The translations under genes and the position numbers were made by a program. A stretch of DNA of 64,000 bases, from contig NZ_JBBKTU010000001.1 in assembly GCF_037892605.1 (NCBI RefSeq), positions 310,001 through 374,000 on the forward strand, read 5' to 3'. This DNA comes from Lacibacter sp. H407. Lineage in GTDB: Bacteria > Bacteroidota > Bacteroidia > Chitinophagales > Chitinophagaceae. This document shows positions 18,984-26,855 of the stretch, piece after piece. The number at the start of each line of letters is the position of its first letter. Positions within the stretch are counted from its first letter, which is position 1. The notes under the pieces are model-generated. The model saw only the letters and a program-made list of their open reading frames with translations, searched no databases and was not told the DNA's origin.

Positions 18984-19108
18984 CAGCTGTCATTCCGAGG
19001 TACGAGGAATCTGCTGAAAAATGCAGAAAAAATATTTTTGTACTTAGCTGATGTACCAGTCGCATCGTTCCTTGCGTCGCACACTTCAGGGGCTGGTAAT
19101 TCTATTGT
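18984..19108. repeat. Fragment of a dispersed Bacteroidota repeat
   Basis: The sequence GTCATTCCGAGGTACGAGGA, then ATCTGCTGAAAAATGCAG, matches from memory the arm of an intergenic repeat widespread in Bacteroidota. Further right TACCAG and CTGGTA enclose a region with GCATCGTTCCTTGCGTCGC. No open frame belongs to it. The outer limits are approximate. Confidence 0.4.
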
Positions 19109-19168
19109 ACTTTTTATGTAAGTATAAACACAACACTGATTTATCTTTACCACCTAAACAGCAAGTAA

Positions 19169-19927
19169 ATGTCCATCACCAACAATGCAGAACTCGAAGG
19201 TATGCAAGCGATCAGCTTTGCTGTGGCCTCCACATTGAAAGCCATGCGTGACTATGCAAAGCCCGGCATCAGCACAAAAGAACTGGATGAGTTTGGCGGA
19301 AAGCTTTTAGCAGACATGGGCGCTAAATCCGCACCTTATCTTACCTATAACTTTCCCGGTTTCACCTGCATCAGTGTAAACAAATCATTTGCCCACGGTA
19401 TTCCATCAACTGATATTGTTTTACAGGAAGGAGACCTGGTGAACATTGATGTATCTGCTGAGTTGAATGGCTATTGGTCGGATAATGGCGGTTCTTTTGT
19501 TGTAGGTGAAGATCTGTATCAACATCAACCATTGGTTGATTTGTCGAAACGTATTTTATACAATGCACTTGACCAGATCAAAGGTGGCGTACGTATAGCA
19601 GAGATCGGAAAGCTCATCGAAACACAAGCGAAGAAAGCAAACTGCAAGGTGATCCAGAATTTAACCGGTCATGGTGTTGGTAAAAGTTTGCACGAAGATC
19701 CGCTTGAAATACCCAACTACTTCGATCGCTTCAATACAAACCGTTTTCGCAAAAATTCAGTGGTTGCCATTGAAACATTCATTGCCACACATTCCACACA
19801 GGCAGTGGAGCTGGAAGATGGCTGGACTTTTGTTGGCAACAAAGGTGGTTATGTAGTGCAACACGAACATACCATCATGATCACTGATGGCAAGCCGGTT
19901 ATTCTTACAGCAGCTAATGAGATTTAG
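19169..19927 (+). CDS. map: Methionine aminopeptidase, type I
   Basis: 252 residues, the usual length for type I enzymes without extensions. The five metal ligands are visible: Asp94 (NIDVS), Asp105 (WSDNGG), His168 (GHGVG), Glu202 (AIETF) and Glu233 (QHEHT), with the substrate-binding His76 in AHGIP. It removes the initiator Met from new proteins in the cytoplasm. It stands alone between terminators, not in the ribosomal-protein operon where many bacteria keep map, so it may be a second copy; that cannot be judged from this window. Confidence 0.95.
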   Translation: MSITNNAELEGMQAISFAVASTLKAMRDYAKPGISTKELDEFGGKLLADMGAKSAPYLTYNFPGFTCISVNKSFAHGIPSTDIVLQEGDLVNIDVSAELNGYWSDNGGSFVVGEDLYQHQPLVDLSKRILYNALDQIKGGVRIAEIGKLIETQAKKANCKVIQNLTGHGVGKSLHEDPLEIPNYFDRFNTNRFRKNSVVAIETFIATHSTQAVELEDGWTFVGNKGGYVVQHEHTIMITDGKPVILTAANEI

Positions 19928-19959
19928 CGAACATAATTACTCTTGCATTATACTTCTTC

Positions 19960-19993
19960 ATACCAACCAGCACTATGCGGTTGGTATTTTAGT
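19960..19993 (+). terminator. Intrinsic terminator after map
   Basis: ATACCAACC and GGTTGGTAT form a perfect 9-bp stem with a 10-base loop, followed by TTTTAGTTTTA. It lies 32 bp after the map stop. Confidence 0.8.
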
Positions 19994-20123
19994 TTTATAC
20001 CCCTTCATTCATTTAAAACATTTTCTTGAAGGGTTTGTTGTACTAACTTCAAACAGCAAATGACAGCCAGGCGATAATTCGCCCAATAAACATAGCTTAC
20101 ATTTACAATCAGCAGCGTCAACT

Positions 20124-20987
20124 ATGATCAAGAAAAGTACAATACAACTCCTGCGTTTTCATTTTTCCTTTTTTTTGATGCCGGTATACTGGTTTGCTTT
20201 AACACAACGTGTAAACATCAACTGGGTAAACGCAGCACTGATGTTTTTTATTCTTCATGTGCTTGTGTATCCATCGAGCAATGGCTATAACAGTTACATG
20301 GATAGAGATACTTCTCCTATTGGAGGCTTGGCTAATCCGTTGCAACCAACAAAGCAATTATACTATACGTCCATAATAATGGATGTTTCAGCTGTTGCAT
20401 TGAGTTTATTCATCAGTTTATGGTTTGCATTGGGAATTCTTGTTTACATCCTTGGCTCAAGGTTATACAGTTATCGTGGCGTAAGGCTTAAACAATATCC
20501 AATCGTCGGCTATCTCACCGTTATAACGTTGCAGGGTGGCTTGGTTTTCTGGATGGTGTACCATGGAAGTTCAGAACTGTTAAAAACGGGCATGCCGATT
20601 GCAGGTATGATTGCAGCAAGCTTATTGATCGGTGGATTTTATCCGCTCACACAAATTTATCAGCACAAACAGGATAAAGAAGATGGGGTTATAACTATCA
20701 GTTACCTGCTGGGCTATCGCAAAACATTTGTATTCTGCGCTGTCGTTTACTCCGTTGCTATGTTATTTGTTGGATACACCTTCTTTTCATCACTCATGAT
20801 CAAAGAATTTTTTATCCTCAGCATCTTTTTTCTTCCAATACTCGTTTATTTCTTATGGTGGGCAGTGAAAGTATGGAAGTCAGAAAGTTTTGCAGATTTT
20901 AAACATACGATGCAAATGAACGTTTTGGCAAGTTTATGCACCAACGCAGCATTTATTACGATTTTAATCATGAATCAATTTGAGTAA
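20124..20987 (+). CDS. UbiA-like membrane prenyltransferase
   Basis: 287 residues with about eight or nine membrane segments. The first Asp-rich site appears as NGYNSYMDRD (53-62), a variant of NDxxDxxxD. The second is HKQDKEDG (180-187) in a cytoplasmic loop. Both bind the prenyl diphosphate through Mg2+ in the UbiA superfamily, which prenylates aromatic acceptors at the inner membrane. It is the first gene of a four-gene operon; the type III polyketide synthase that follows could make its aromatic acceptor. The TAA stop overlaps the next start by 8 bases. The substrate is not known; chlorophyll-synthase-like or digeranylgeranyl-type roles cannot be excluded. Confidence 0.75.
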   Translation: MIKKSTIQLLRFHFSFFLMPVYWFALTQRVNINWVNAALMFFILHVLVYPSSNGYNSYMDRDTSPIGGLANPLQPTKQLYYTSIIMDVSAVALSLFISLWFALGILVYILGSRLYSYRGVRLKQYPIVGYLTVITLQGGLVFWMVYHGSSELLKTGMPIAGMIAASLLIGGFYPLTQIYQHKQDKEDGVITISYLLGYRKTFVFCAVVYSVAMLFVGYTFFSSLMIKEFFILSIFFLPILVYFLWWAVKVWKSESFADFKHTMQMNVLASLCTNAAFITILIMNQFE

Positions 20988-22068
20988 ACTCATTTCCATT
21001 GGCACAGCCGTTCCGGCATTTAAACATGCGCAGAAAGATATTCTGCAGTTCATGCAGGAAGTGTATGCACTGGACACAGTTGAAAACAGAAAGTTGAGAT
21101 TTCTCTATAGCCAAAGCGGCATTGATACACGCTATTCAGCCATTCCCGATTACAGTCATCAATTACCTGAATGGAAATTTTATCCGCACAGCGAAAATCT
21201 TGAACCCTTTCCAGATCTTGAACATCGCATGCGTTGGTACAACCGTTATGCGGCACCGTTATCTGTTGACGCCATCAGGCAATGTATTGCGGGAAAGATC
21301 AACAGTCAGCAGATCACACATCTCATCACCGTTAGTTGCACAGGCATGAGTGCGCCGGGTCTTGACCTGATGGTGATGGAGTTAATGGATCTTCCAAAAA
21401 ATATCTTTCGTACGTCCATCAACTTTATGGGTTGTTATGCAGCTATTCACGGTTTAAAAATGGCGGATATGATTTGCAAAACTGATCGTGCTGCCAAAGT
21501 GATGATCGTTTGTACTGAGTTGTGCACATTACATTTTCAAAAAGATGCGAGTCCGGACAGTATTGCTTCTACTCTTTTGTTTGGCGATGGAAGTGCAGCA
21601 GCATTGGTAATGCATGATGATGCGACTCCAAAAGGATTACACCTGAAAAGTTTTTACAGCGAAGTTGTTCCGAAAGGAAAACGGGATATGGCATGGGAGC
21701 TTTCGTCCACAGGTTTTTTAATGACGCTGAGTGGATATATTCCTGATCTGATCAAAGAAGATTTTGCGCCGCTGGTTGAACGTGCATTGCAGCATGCAGG
21801 TTTGCAGCAGCAAGAGATCAGCAACTGGTGTATTCATCCAGGCGGCAAACGTATTGTAGATACCATTCACAAATCGCTGCAATTACCGGAAGGTAAACTG
21901 CAGGCTTGTTATGATGTGTTGCGTGATTATGGCAACATGTCCTCTCCTACTATTTTATTTGTGTTAAAAGAACTGATGCAACGCAGCAGTTCTGATGAAT
22001 CCATTTTTGGTGCCGCCTTTGGACCCGGTTTAACAATGGAAACTTTTGTAGCTTCAACACATGCCTGA
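20980..22068 (+). CDS. Type III polyketide synthase (chalcone/stilbene synthase family)
   Basis: 362 residues. The thiolase-fold triad is clear: Cys152 in NFMGCYAAIHGL, His286 in WCIHPGGKRI and Asn319 in YGNMSSPT. The family glycine loop near the C-terminus is FGAAFGPGLTMET. Type III synthases extend an acyl-CoA starter with malonyl-CoA and cyclise it to resorcinol, pyrone or phloroglucinol rings without an acyl carrier protein. The start codon is TTG (20980), inside the end of the UbiA gene; the overlap TTGAGTAA includes the upstream TAA. Methyltransferase and flavoprotein genes follow, as in the Streptomyces srs operon for methylated alkylresorcinols and alkylquinones. Confidence 0.93.
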   Translation: MSKLISIGTAVPAFKHAQKDILQFMQEVYALDTVENRKLRFLYSQSGIDTRYSAIPDYSHQLPEWKFYPHSENLEPFPDLEHRMRWYNRYAAPLSVDAIRQCIAGKINSQQITHLITVSCTGMSAPGLDLMVMELMDLPKNIFRTSINFMGCYAAIHGLKMADMICKTDRAAKVMIVCTELCTLHFQKDASPDSIASTLLFGDGSAAALVMHDDATPKGLHLKSFYSEVVPKGKRDMAWELSSTGFLMTLSGYIPDLIKEDFAPLVERALQHAGLQQQEISNWCIHPGGKRIVDTIHKSLQLPEGKLQACYDVLRDYGNMSSPTILFVLKELMQRSSSDESIFGAAFGPGLTMETFVASTHA

Positions 22069-22765
22069 TCTTTCCAAACGATCATACCAAAAAGAACTAC
22101 TCGACCGTGATGATATTCCGTTTGAAGACATCAAACAGAATATGCAGGAACTTGATGTGATCAATACATGGTTGGGTGGGCATCAAATTTCGATTAAGGG
22201 ATTGCAGCAATTAATGAATAAGGCGAGTCACACGAAAACACTGCACATCTGTGAAATTGGTTGTGGTGGAGGCGATAATCTAAGAGCAATTCAACACTAC
22301 TGCAAAGAGAAAAGTATTAATGTTAACCTGATTGGCGTTGATATCAACCCGCATTGCATTGCTTATGCCAGATCAAGAAAAGAGAATGACGGAATTGAAT
22401 TTATCTGTTCCGATTATGCATCGGTAGCGTTCGCACAAAAACCAGGTATTATTTTCTCTTCCTTGTTCTGCCATCACTTTACTAAAGAAGAATTACAACA
22501 GCAATTTGTGTGGATGAAAAATCATTCCACGCTTGGTTTTTTTGTAAACGACTTGCACCGTCATTTGCTTGCTTATCATTCCATCAAATTGTTAACGACT
22601 CTCTTTTCAAAATCATATCTTGTAAAAAACGATGCACCTTTAAGTGTTGCACGTGGTTTTAAAAAAGATGAGCTAATCGAAATACTACAACAATCATCCA
22701 TCATCCATTATCAATTAAAGTGGATGTGGGCTTTTCGTTGGTTATTGATTTATAAACATGACTGA
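22061..22765 (+). CDS. SAM-dependent class I methyltransferase
   Basis: 234 residues. The SAM-binding motif I is HICEIGCGGGDNL (62-74), motif II ends in LIGVDINPHCIAYAR, and a later segment FICSDYASVAF completes the Rossmann-like core. The C-terminal region is basic and aromatic. By position it probably methylates the ring or a hydroxyl of the polyketide product, but the acceptor is not visible from sequence. Its ATG overlaps the preceding stop by 8 bases (ATGCCTGA) and its own stop overlaps the next start by 8 (ATGACTGA). Confidence 0.85.
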   Translation: MPDLSKRSYQKELLDRDDIPFEDIKQNMQELDVINTWLGGHQISIKGLQQLMNKASHTKTLHICEIGCGGGDNLRAIQHYCKEKSINVNLIGVDINPHCIAYARSRKENDGIEFICSDYASVAFAQKPGIIFSSLFCHHFTKEELQQQFVWMKNHSTLGFFVNDLHRHLLAYHSIKLLTTLFSKSYLVKNDAPLSVARGFKKDELIEILQQSSIIHYQLKWMWAFRWLLIYKHD

Positions 22766-23894
22766 CCGACAGTACGATATTGCAATTATTGGTGGCGGGT
22801 TGGCAGGATTGGCATTAGCCATTCAATCCGCAAAGCAAGGTTATGCTGTTGTGTTATTTGAAAAAGAAAAATATCCTTACCATAAAGTTTGTGGCGAATA
22901 CATCAGTTTGGAAAGCTGGAACTTTATCGAATCGTTAGGCATTCCTTTATCGAAACTAAACTTGCCTATCATCAAACAGCTGGAACTATCGTCACCGAAT
23001 GGAAATATTTTTAAACACGAACTGCCACTTGGCGGCTTTGGTATCAGTCGTTACAAATTGGATGAAATGCTGGCAAACATTGCCCGGCAACACAATGTGT
23101 TATTACTGGAAGAAACAAAAGTGAATGATGTGATTTTTCAGAACGATGTTTTTAGTATTCATTCAACTGCAGGTGGGTTCATCGTAACAGTTGCCGCAGG
23201 TTGTTTTGGCAAACGAAGTAATCTCGATGTAAAATGGAATCGAAATTTTGTACAGCAAAAGCCCAATAAGCTCAACAACTATATCGGTGTTAAATATCAT
23301 ATCAATATCAACCGTCCGGCTGATGTAATTGCCTTGCACAATTTTGAAAATGGATACTGTGGCATTTCGCAAATAGAAGAAGGAAAAATTTGTCTTTGTT
23401 ATTTGACCACTGCTGTTAATCTGCAAAAAAGTAATAACAGTATTGAGCAGATGGAGAAAACTATTCTCTGTAAAAATCCACAGCTTAAAAAAATATTTGA
23501 CGAAGCTGAATTTCTGTACGATTCGCCTGTTACCATTTCACAGATCAGCTTCAATAAAAAACAACAGGTGGAAAATCATATGTTGATGATCGGCGATGCA
23601 GGCGGTATGATCACTCCTCTTTGTGGTAACGGTATGAGCATGGCCATGCATGGAAGCAAACTTGCGTTTGAACAAGTGCATGCGTTTCTGCAACAGCAAA
23701 TCACCCGGCAGCAAATGGAAGAATTCTACAGCCGCAACTGGCAACAACAGTTTGCCAAACGTTTAAAAACCGGCCGACTGATTCAAGGGCTGTTTGGCAA
23801 GTCAAGCGTCACCAATCTCTTCATCAATTCAGTCAAAACGCTACCCTTCCTGGCCAAACCGTTGATACGGCTTACACACGGTCGATCTTATTAA
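22758..23894 (+). CDS. FAD-dependent oxidoreductase, geranylgeranyl-reductase/hydroxylase type
   Basis: 378 residues. The FAD dinucleotide motif is YDIAIIGGGLAGLALAIQSA, followed by the KVCGEYIS segment typical of geranylgeranyl-reductase-like and halogenase-like flavoproteins. The second FAD motif is LMIGDAGGMITPLCGNGMSM. Members hydroxylate aromatic rings or reduce isoprenoid double bonds; both are plausible next to a prenyltransferase and a polyketide synthase. It is the last gene of the operon. The 24-bp palindrome in front of the regulator gene follows 6 bp after the stop. Confidence 0.85.
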   Translation: MTDRQYDIAIIGGGLAGLALAIQSAKQGYAVVLFEKEKYPYHKVCGEYISLESWNFIESLGIPLSKLNLPIIKQLELSSPNGNIFKHELPLGGFGISRYKLDEMLANIARQHNVLLLEETKVNDVIFQNDVFSIHSTAGGFIVTVAAGCFGKRSNLDVKWNRNFVQQKPNKLNNYIGVKYHININRPADVIALHNFENGYCGISQIEEGKICLCYLTTAVNLQKSNNSIEQMEKTILCKNPQLKKIFDEAEFLYDSPVTISQISFNKKQQVENHMLMIGDAGGMITPLCGNGMSMAMHGSKLAFEQVHAFLQQQITRQQMEEFYSRNWQQQFAKRLKTGRLIQGLFGKSSVTNLFINSVKTLPFLAKPLIRLTHGRSY

Positions 23895-23900
23895 AAAATT

Positions 23901-23924
23901 AATTTTCAGTAATTACTGAAAATT
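23901..23924. promoter_or_regulatory. Perfect 24-bp palindrome, probable operator
   Basis: The bases AATTTTCAGTAA followed by TTACTGAAAATT are a perfect dyad of 24 bp with no spacer, 25 bp before the ATG of the GbsR/MarR-type regulator. The motif is right for a dimeric winged-helix repressor. It may also act as a weak terminator for the upstream operon, but no T run follows. Confidence 0.7.
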
Positions 23925-23949
23925 CGGAATTGTTTGCTAACTTAGGGCC

Positions 23950-24456
23950 ATGAAACTATCGGAAGCCAAACAACAGTTCATCAGCACCTGGGGCGCTATG
24001 GGTACACATTGGGGTATTAACCGCACCATGGCACAGGTTCATGCATTGCTGATGATCAGTCCTGATCCATTGACGCAGGACGATGTGATGGCCCAGTTGA
24101 ATATCAGCCGGGGTAATGTGAACATGAACATACGTGACCTGATTGATTGGGGTTTGGTGGATCGTGTACTTATTCAGGGTGAACGCAAAGAATATTTCAC
24201 TGCGGAAAAGGATATCTGGAAAGTTGCCCGCCAGATCATTAAAGAACGTAAGAAGCGTGAATTAGACCCCATGATGAAACTGATGGATCAGTTAAGTAAA
24301 GTGGATGGCGACAAAAAAGATAAGGAAGTAAAAACCTTTCTTGACACGATTGCAGGTATCAAAAAGTTTGGTGCGCATGCCGATAATATGCTGGATGTTG
24401 TAGTGAAAAGTGATGAGAACTGGTTCATCAGTACTGCGTTGAAGCTCTTTAAATAA
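23950..24456 (+). CDS. GbsR/MarR-type transcriptional regulator
   Basis: 168 residues. The N-terminal helix holds WGAMGTHWGINRTMAQVHALL, characteristic of the GbsR subgroup of MarR-like regulators. The winged helix-turn-helix is near 45-95 (LTQDDVMAQLNISRGNVNMN, then IRDLIDWGLVDRV), with a C-terminal dimerisation helix. It lies 55 bp after the polyketide operon, in the same orientation, behind a perfect palindrome; autoregulation and control of that operon are likely but inferred. In other bacteria GbsR proteins sense choline or regulate osmoprotectant genes; no such genes are next to it here. A terminator follows at 24474. Confidence 0.85.
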   Translation: MKLSEAKQQFISTWGAMGTHWGINRTMAQVHALLMISPDPLTQDDVMAQLNISRGNVNMNIRDLIDWGLVDRVLIQGERKEYFTAEKDIWKVARQIIKERKKRELDPMMKLMDQLSKVDGDKKDKEVKTFLDTIAGIKKFGAHADNMLDVVVKSDENWFISTALKLFK

Positions 24457-24473
24457 TTGATTACGATCAATAC

Positions 24474-24497
24474 AAGCCGATTCGTTTCGGCTTTTTT
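24474..24497 (+). terminator. Intrinsic terminator after the GbsR-type regulator
   Basis: AAGCCGA and TCGGCTT form a 7-bp stem with a 6-base loop, running into TTTT, 18 bp after the stop. Confidence 0.85.
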
Positions 24498-24544
24498 AAA
24501 ACACAATACTTTCATTTTTTTCTGAAATATTAAAATATTTGAAA

Positions 24545-24898
24545 ATGAAACAGCTCAAACAAATTGAACTCTATCTTAACCTTCTGCTCATTGCCGGATT
24601 TATAATCAGCTACATCCTTACCAGCGATAACAATCTCTTGTTTATTGCTTACTATACGGTTGGTGCTGTGCAATTGATCAGCATGATCGCACATGCCATT
24701 AAACAGGAGCTGACTGGCAGCCGAAGCTGGCGTATTTATTATCATTGGCTCACCGCTATCCTTTTGTTGCTTACGCCTCTTGGTATTGGCTTGTTTATTT
24801 TACTGTATGCTGCACCTTTTATGGCCATCATGTATACTTATATCTGCTGGCGTGAATTGCAATTCCTGAAACTGAGAGAGTTTGTGCATTTGAAATAA
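24545..24898 (+). CDS. Small four-helix membrane protein
   Basis: 117 residues from the ATG at 24545; a TTG two codons earlier is a weaker start. It has four hydrophobic segments with short loops and basic ends (MKQLKQIELYLNLLLIAGF at the start, CWRELQFLKLREFVHLK at the end). No catalytic motif is visible and I do not recognise the family. It is followed after 21 bp by another small membrane protein, so the two are probably co-transcribed, downstream of a terminator and thus separate from the regulator. Confidence 0.55.
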   Translation: MKQLKQIELYLNLLLIAGFIISYILTSDNNLLFIAYYTVGAVQLISMIAHAIKQELTGSRSWRIYYHWLTAILLLLTPLGIGLFILLYAAPFMAIMYTYICWRELQFLKLREFVHLK

Positions 24899-24919
24899 GT
24901 GATCAATAAATAAATTGTT

Positions 24920-25357
24920 ATGAACTACACAATCCCCAACTGGCTTATTTATGTTGGTGCTGCCGGACAAATTTTTACCGCCTTGGTTTATCCTTACGTT
25001 CGTCATAAAGTTTTCGATTGGTACAACGATATCAAGAAACTAAAACCACTTAACCAGGAAATCGCAAAAACATATGGCCGTTACATACAAGGTTTAAATT
25101 TTTCGTTTGGCTTGATCTCATTCTTACTTGCAGATGAATTAAAGAATGGCAGTCAACTTGCCATTGCAATAACCGGTTTGATCGCTGCCTACTGGACAGG
25201 GAAAGTCATTACACAATTTGCTTATTACCCGATGTATGAAATTCCCAACAAGCTCATCTTTAAAATTGGCGAAGTACTGATGAATACGTTGTTCATCACG
25301 TTTGCTGTAGTCTTTATCTGGTTATTTATTTCGAATATGATGATTTATTTGAGATAG
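24920..25357 (+). CDS. Small multi-pass membrane protein
   Basis: 145 residues with four hydrophobic segments: near 8-25, 55-70, 76-95 and 120-143. The first loop is charged (HKVFDWYNDIKKLKPLNQEI). No motif identifies a function. It probably forms a transcription unit with the preceding membrane protein. Confidence that it is a real gene is good because of its length, codon use and position; its role is unknown. Confidence 0.55.
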   Translation: MNYTIPNWLIYVGAAGQIFTALVYPYVRHKVFDWYNDIKKLKPLNQEIAKTYGRYIQGLNFSFGLISFLLADELKNGSQLAIAITGLIAAYWTGKVITQFAYYPMYEIPNKLIFKIGEVLMNTLFITFAVVFIWLFISNMMIYLR

Positions 25358-25401
25358 AATCACACTCGAAAAAGCATTGAATACAATCGTAACTTTGCAA
25401 C

Positions 25402-25764
25402 ATGAAAAAGAAAACACTTGTACTCGGTGCATCCGACAAACCACATCGCTACAGCTACCTTGCAATGAAAAGTTTGTTGGCAAAAGGTCATGAAGTAGTT
25501 GGAATCGGAAAGCACAAAGGAACGGTAGCTACTGTAGAAATTGAAACAGAAAAATTACCACTTTCAGATATTGATACCGTTACACTTTATCTGAACCCTG
25601 CACACCAAAAAGAATACTACGATTATATTCTCGGCTTGCATCCTAAACGCATCATCTTCAACCCCGGTGCAGAAAATGAAGAACTGCAACAACTCGCAGT
25701 GAAAAATAACATCGAACCAATGGAAGCATGTACGCTTGTAATGTTGAGTACAGGGCAGTATTAA
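25402..25764 (+). CDS. CoA-binding-domain protein (YccU-like)
   Basis: 120 residues that make up one Rossmann-type CoA-binding domain. The N-terminus KKTLVLGASDKPHRYSYLAM contains the binding loop, and the conserved NPGAENEEL stretch is at about 92-100, as in YccU/YbgI-type small CoA-binding proteins. The physiological ligand and partner are not established for the family. A TAACTTTG -7-like motif (25390-25397) ends 4 bases before the ATG, which hints at a leaderless or very short-leader mRNA. It stands alone. Confidence 0.85.
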   Translation: MKKKTLVLGASDKPHRYSYLAMKSLLAKGHEVVGIGKHKGTVATVEIETEKLPLSDIDTVTLYLNPAHQKEYYDYILGLHPKRIIFNPGAENEELQQLAVKNNIEPMEACTLVMLSTGQY

Positions 25765-25854
25765 ACAGCCCCTCTTGATTTCCCCAAAGGGGAGAAATCA
25801 ATACACAGCCCTCACTTTTACAGAATGAATAATCAACACAAAGCTTCTGCTATT

Positions 25855-25885
25855 GACTGTGGTCTGTGGTCTGTGGTCTATCGTC
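25855..25885. repeat. Short tandem GGTCTGT word block
   Basis: CTGTGGTCTGTGGTCTGTGG and CTATCG are near-perfect tandem copies of a 7-base word. They are intergenic, next to another duplicated C-rich word (CCCCTCTTGATTTCCCCAAA) at about 25770. Confidence 0.45.
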
Positions 25886-25977
25886 TTCTTCGTTTATCCC
25901 CAACTGTTAATAAACACATAACTCCACAAACTTGCAGCAGCCGGAAATAGTTTCGTAAATTAGGGAAACCCCATTTT

Positions 25978-26451
25978 ATGAACTGGAGAAAATTTAACGG
26001 CGAACACATCAAACTCCCGATCAAAGAGGAAGTGCGTACAGCTATTCTCAGGGAAACGGGAAGAGGTTTTCGCTTGAAAGTATGTATTGGTACCGACAGC
26101 CAGGTAAAAGGAAGCGAAACAGAATTTGCAACGGTGATTGTATTCCTGCGGGAAGGTCATGGTGGCTTTATGTTCATCCACAACGAGAAAACCAAACAGA
26201 AGTATTCCATCAAAGAACGGATGTTGGTTGAAGTGGCCAAGAGCATTGAAATTGCCTATGAGTTATGCGAGCTCTTTACAGAGTATGATGTTGACATGGA
26301 AGTACATGCCGACATTAACACCAATCCGCACTTCAAAAGCAACGAAGCCTTACGTGAAGCAATGGGCTATATTCTTGGAATGGGCTTTGCCTTTAAAGCC
26401 AAACCGGAAGCTTTTGCCAGTAGCAGCTGTGCTAACAAAATTGTGAACTGA
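25978..26451 (+). CDS. Ribonuclease H-like YkuK-family protein
   Basis: 157 residues. It matches the YkuK/DUF458 family, which has an RNase H-like fold: the first acidic strand is VCIGTDSQVKGSETEFATVI, a second acidic site lies in MEVHADINTNPHFKSN, and the C-terminus has AMGYILGMGFAFKAKPEAFA with conserved ASSSCANKI. Catalytic activity has not been shown for the family as far as I know. It is monocistronic by position. Start at ATG 25978 immediately after an A/T-rich leader. Confidence 0.82.
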   Translation: MNWRKFNGEHIKLPIKEEVRTAILRETGRGFRLKVCIGTDSQVKGSETEFATVIVFLREGHGGFMFIHNEKTKQKYSIKERMLVEVAKSIEIAYELCELFTEYDVDMEVHADINTNPHFKSNEALREAMGYILGMGFAFKAKPEAFASSSCANKIVN

Positions 26452-26855
26452 TCTACTCATTCAGGTTCCGCTTTCAACTGTGCGAACCACGGTGAGGTTC
26501 TTCGTCTCCCCTAACCTCGGCTCCAACATAATTTTTTTACTGAATTATTTGAATTGTATAGCAGCCTGTGCAATGCTGTCTACTTGTTCAATGCTGCTGG
26601 CGTGGCCATCCATGTATCAGCATAGTCAGGAACTTCGTTGAAAAATTGTTTTGTAAGAGAAGTAACAAAGAGATACGCTAAAAAGAAAATAGAAAGAATA
26701 ATACATACAATACCGCCAACAGATAAAATATCCCGTTTCATATTCTCATGTTTTAGAAATGAAAGAAAAATTTTGCGGCAGAGATAAATAGAACCAATTG
26801 TAAGGTCGGCCTATTAAATTTAAAAAACAATATTTCAGTTTTGCATTTTCTGCTA
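26452..26855. other. 404-bp stretch between ykuK-like gene and rsmE
   Basis: It holds one short minus-strand gene candidate (26580-26741). At 26484-26515 GAGGTT and AACCTC pair across a 17-base loop beside CGAACCACGG, which resembles degenerate palindromic Bacteroidota repeats. I see no RNA gene. Confidence 0.4.
26580..26741 (-). CDS. Small single-span membrane protein, possibly frameshifted
   Basis: 53 codons from the ATG at 26741. The product opens MKRDILSVGGIVCIILSIFF and has one membrane span up to about residue 30, then a short acidic tail. If the frame changes near residue 43 (around 26612), the following bases encode a sensible tail (DGHASSIEQVDSIAQAAIQF) up to a TAA. Either the 53-residue form is correct or the gene carries a single-base error or mutation. 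No family recognised. Confidence 0.4.
   Translation of the reverse strand: MKRDILSVGGIVCIILSIFFLAYLFVTSLTKQFFNEVPDYADTWMATPAALNK

Noticed and set aside
25855-25885. GGTCTGT tandem repeat as a CRISPR fragment
   Set aside because: The unit is 7 bases with no spacers, so it is a short tandem word and not a CRISPR.
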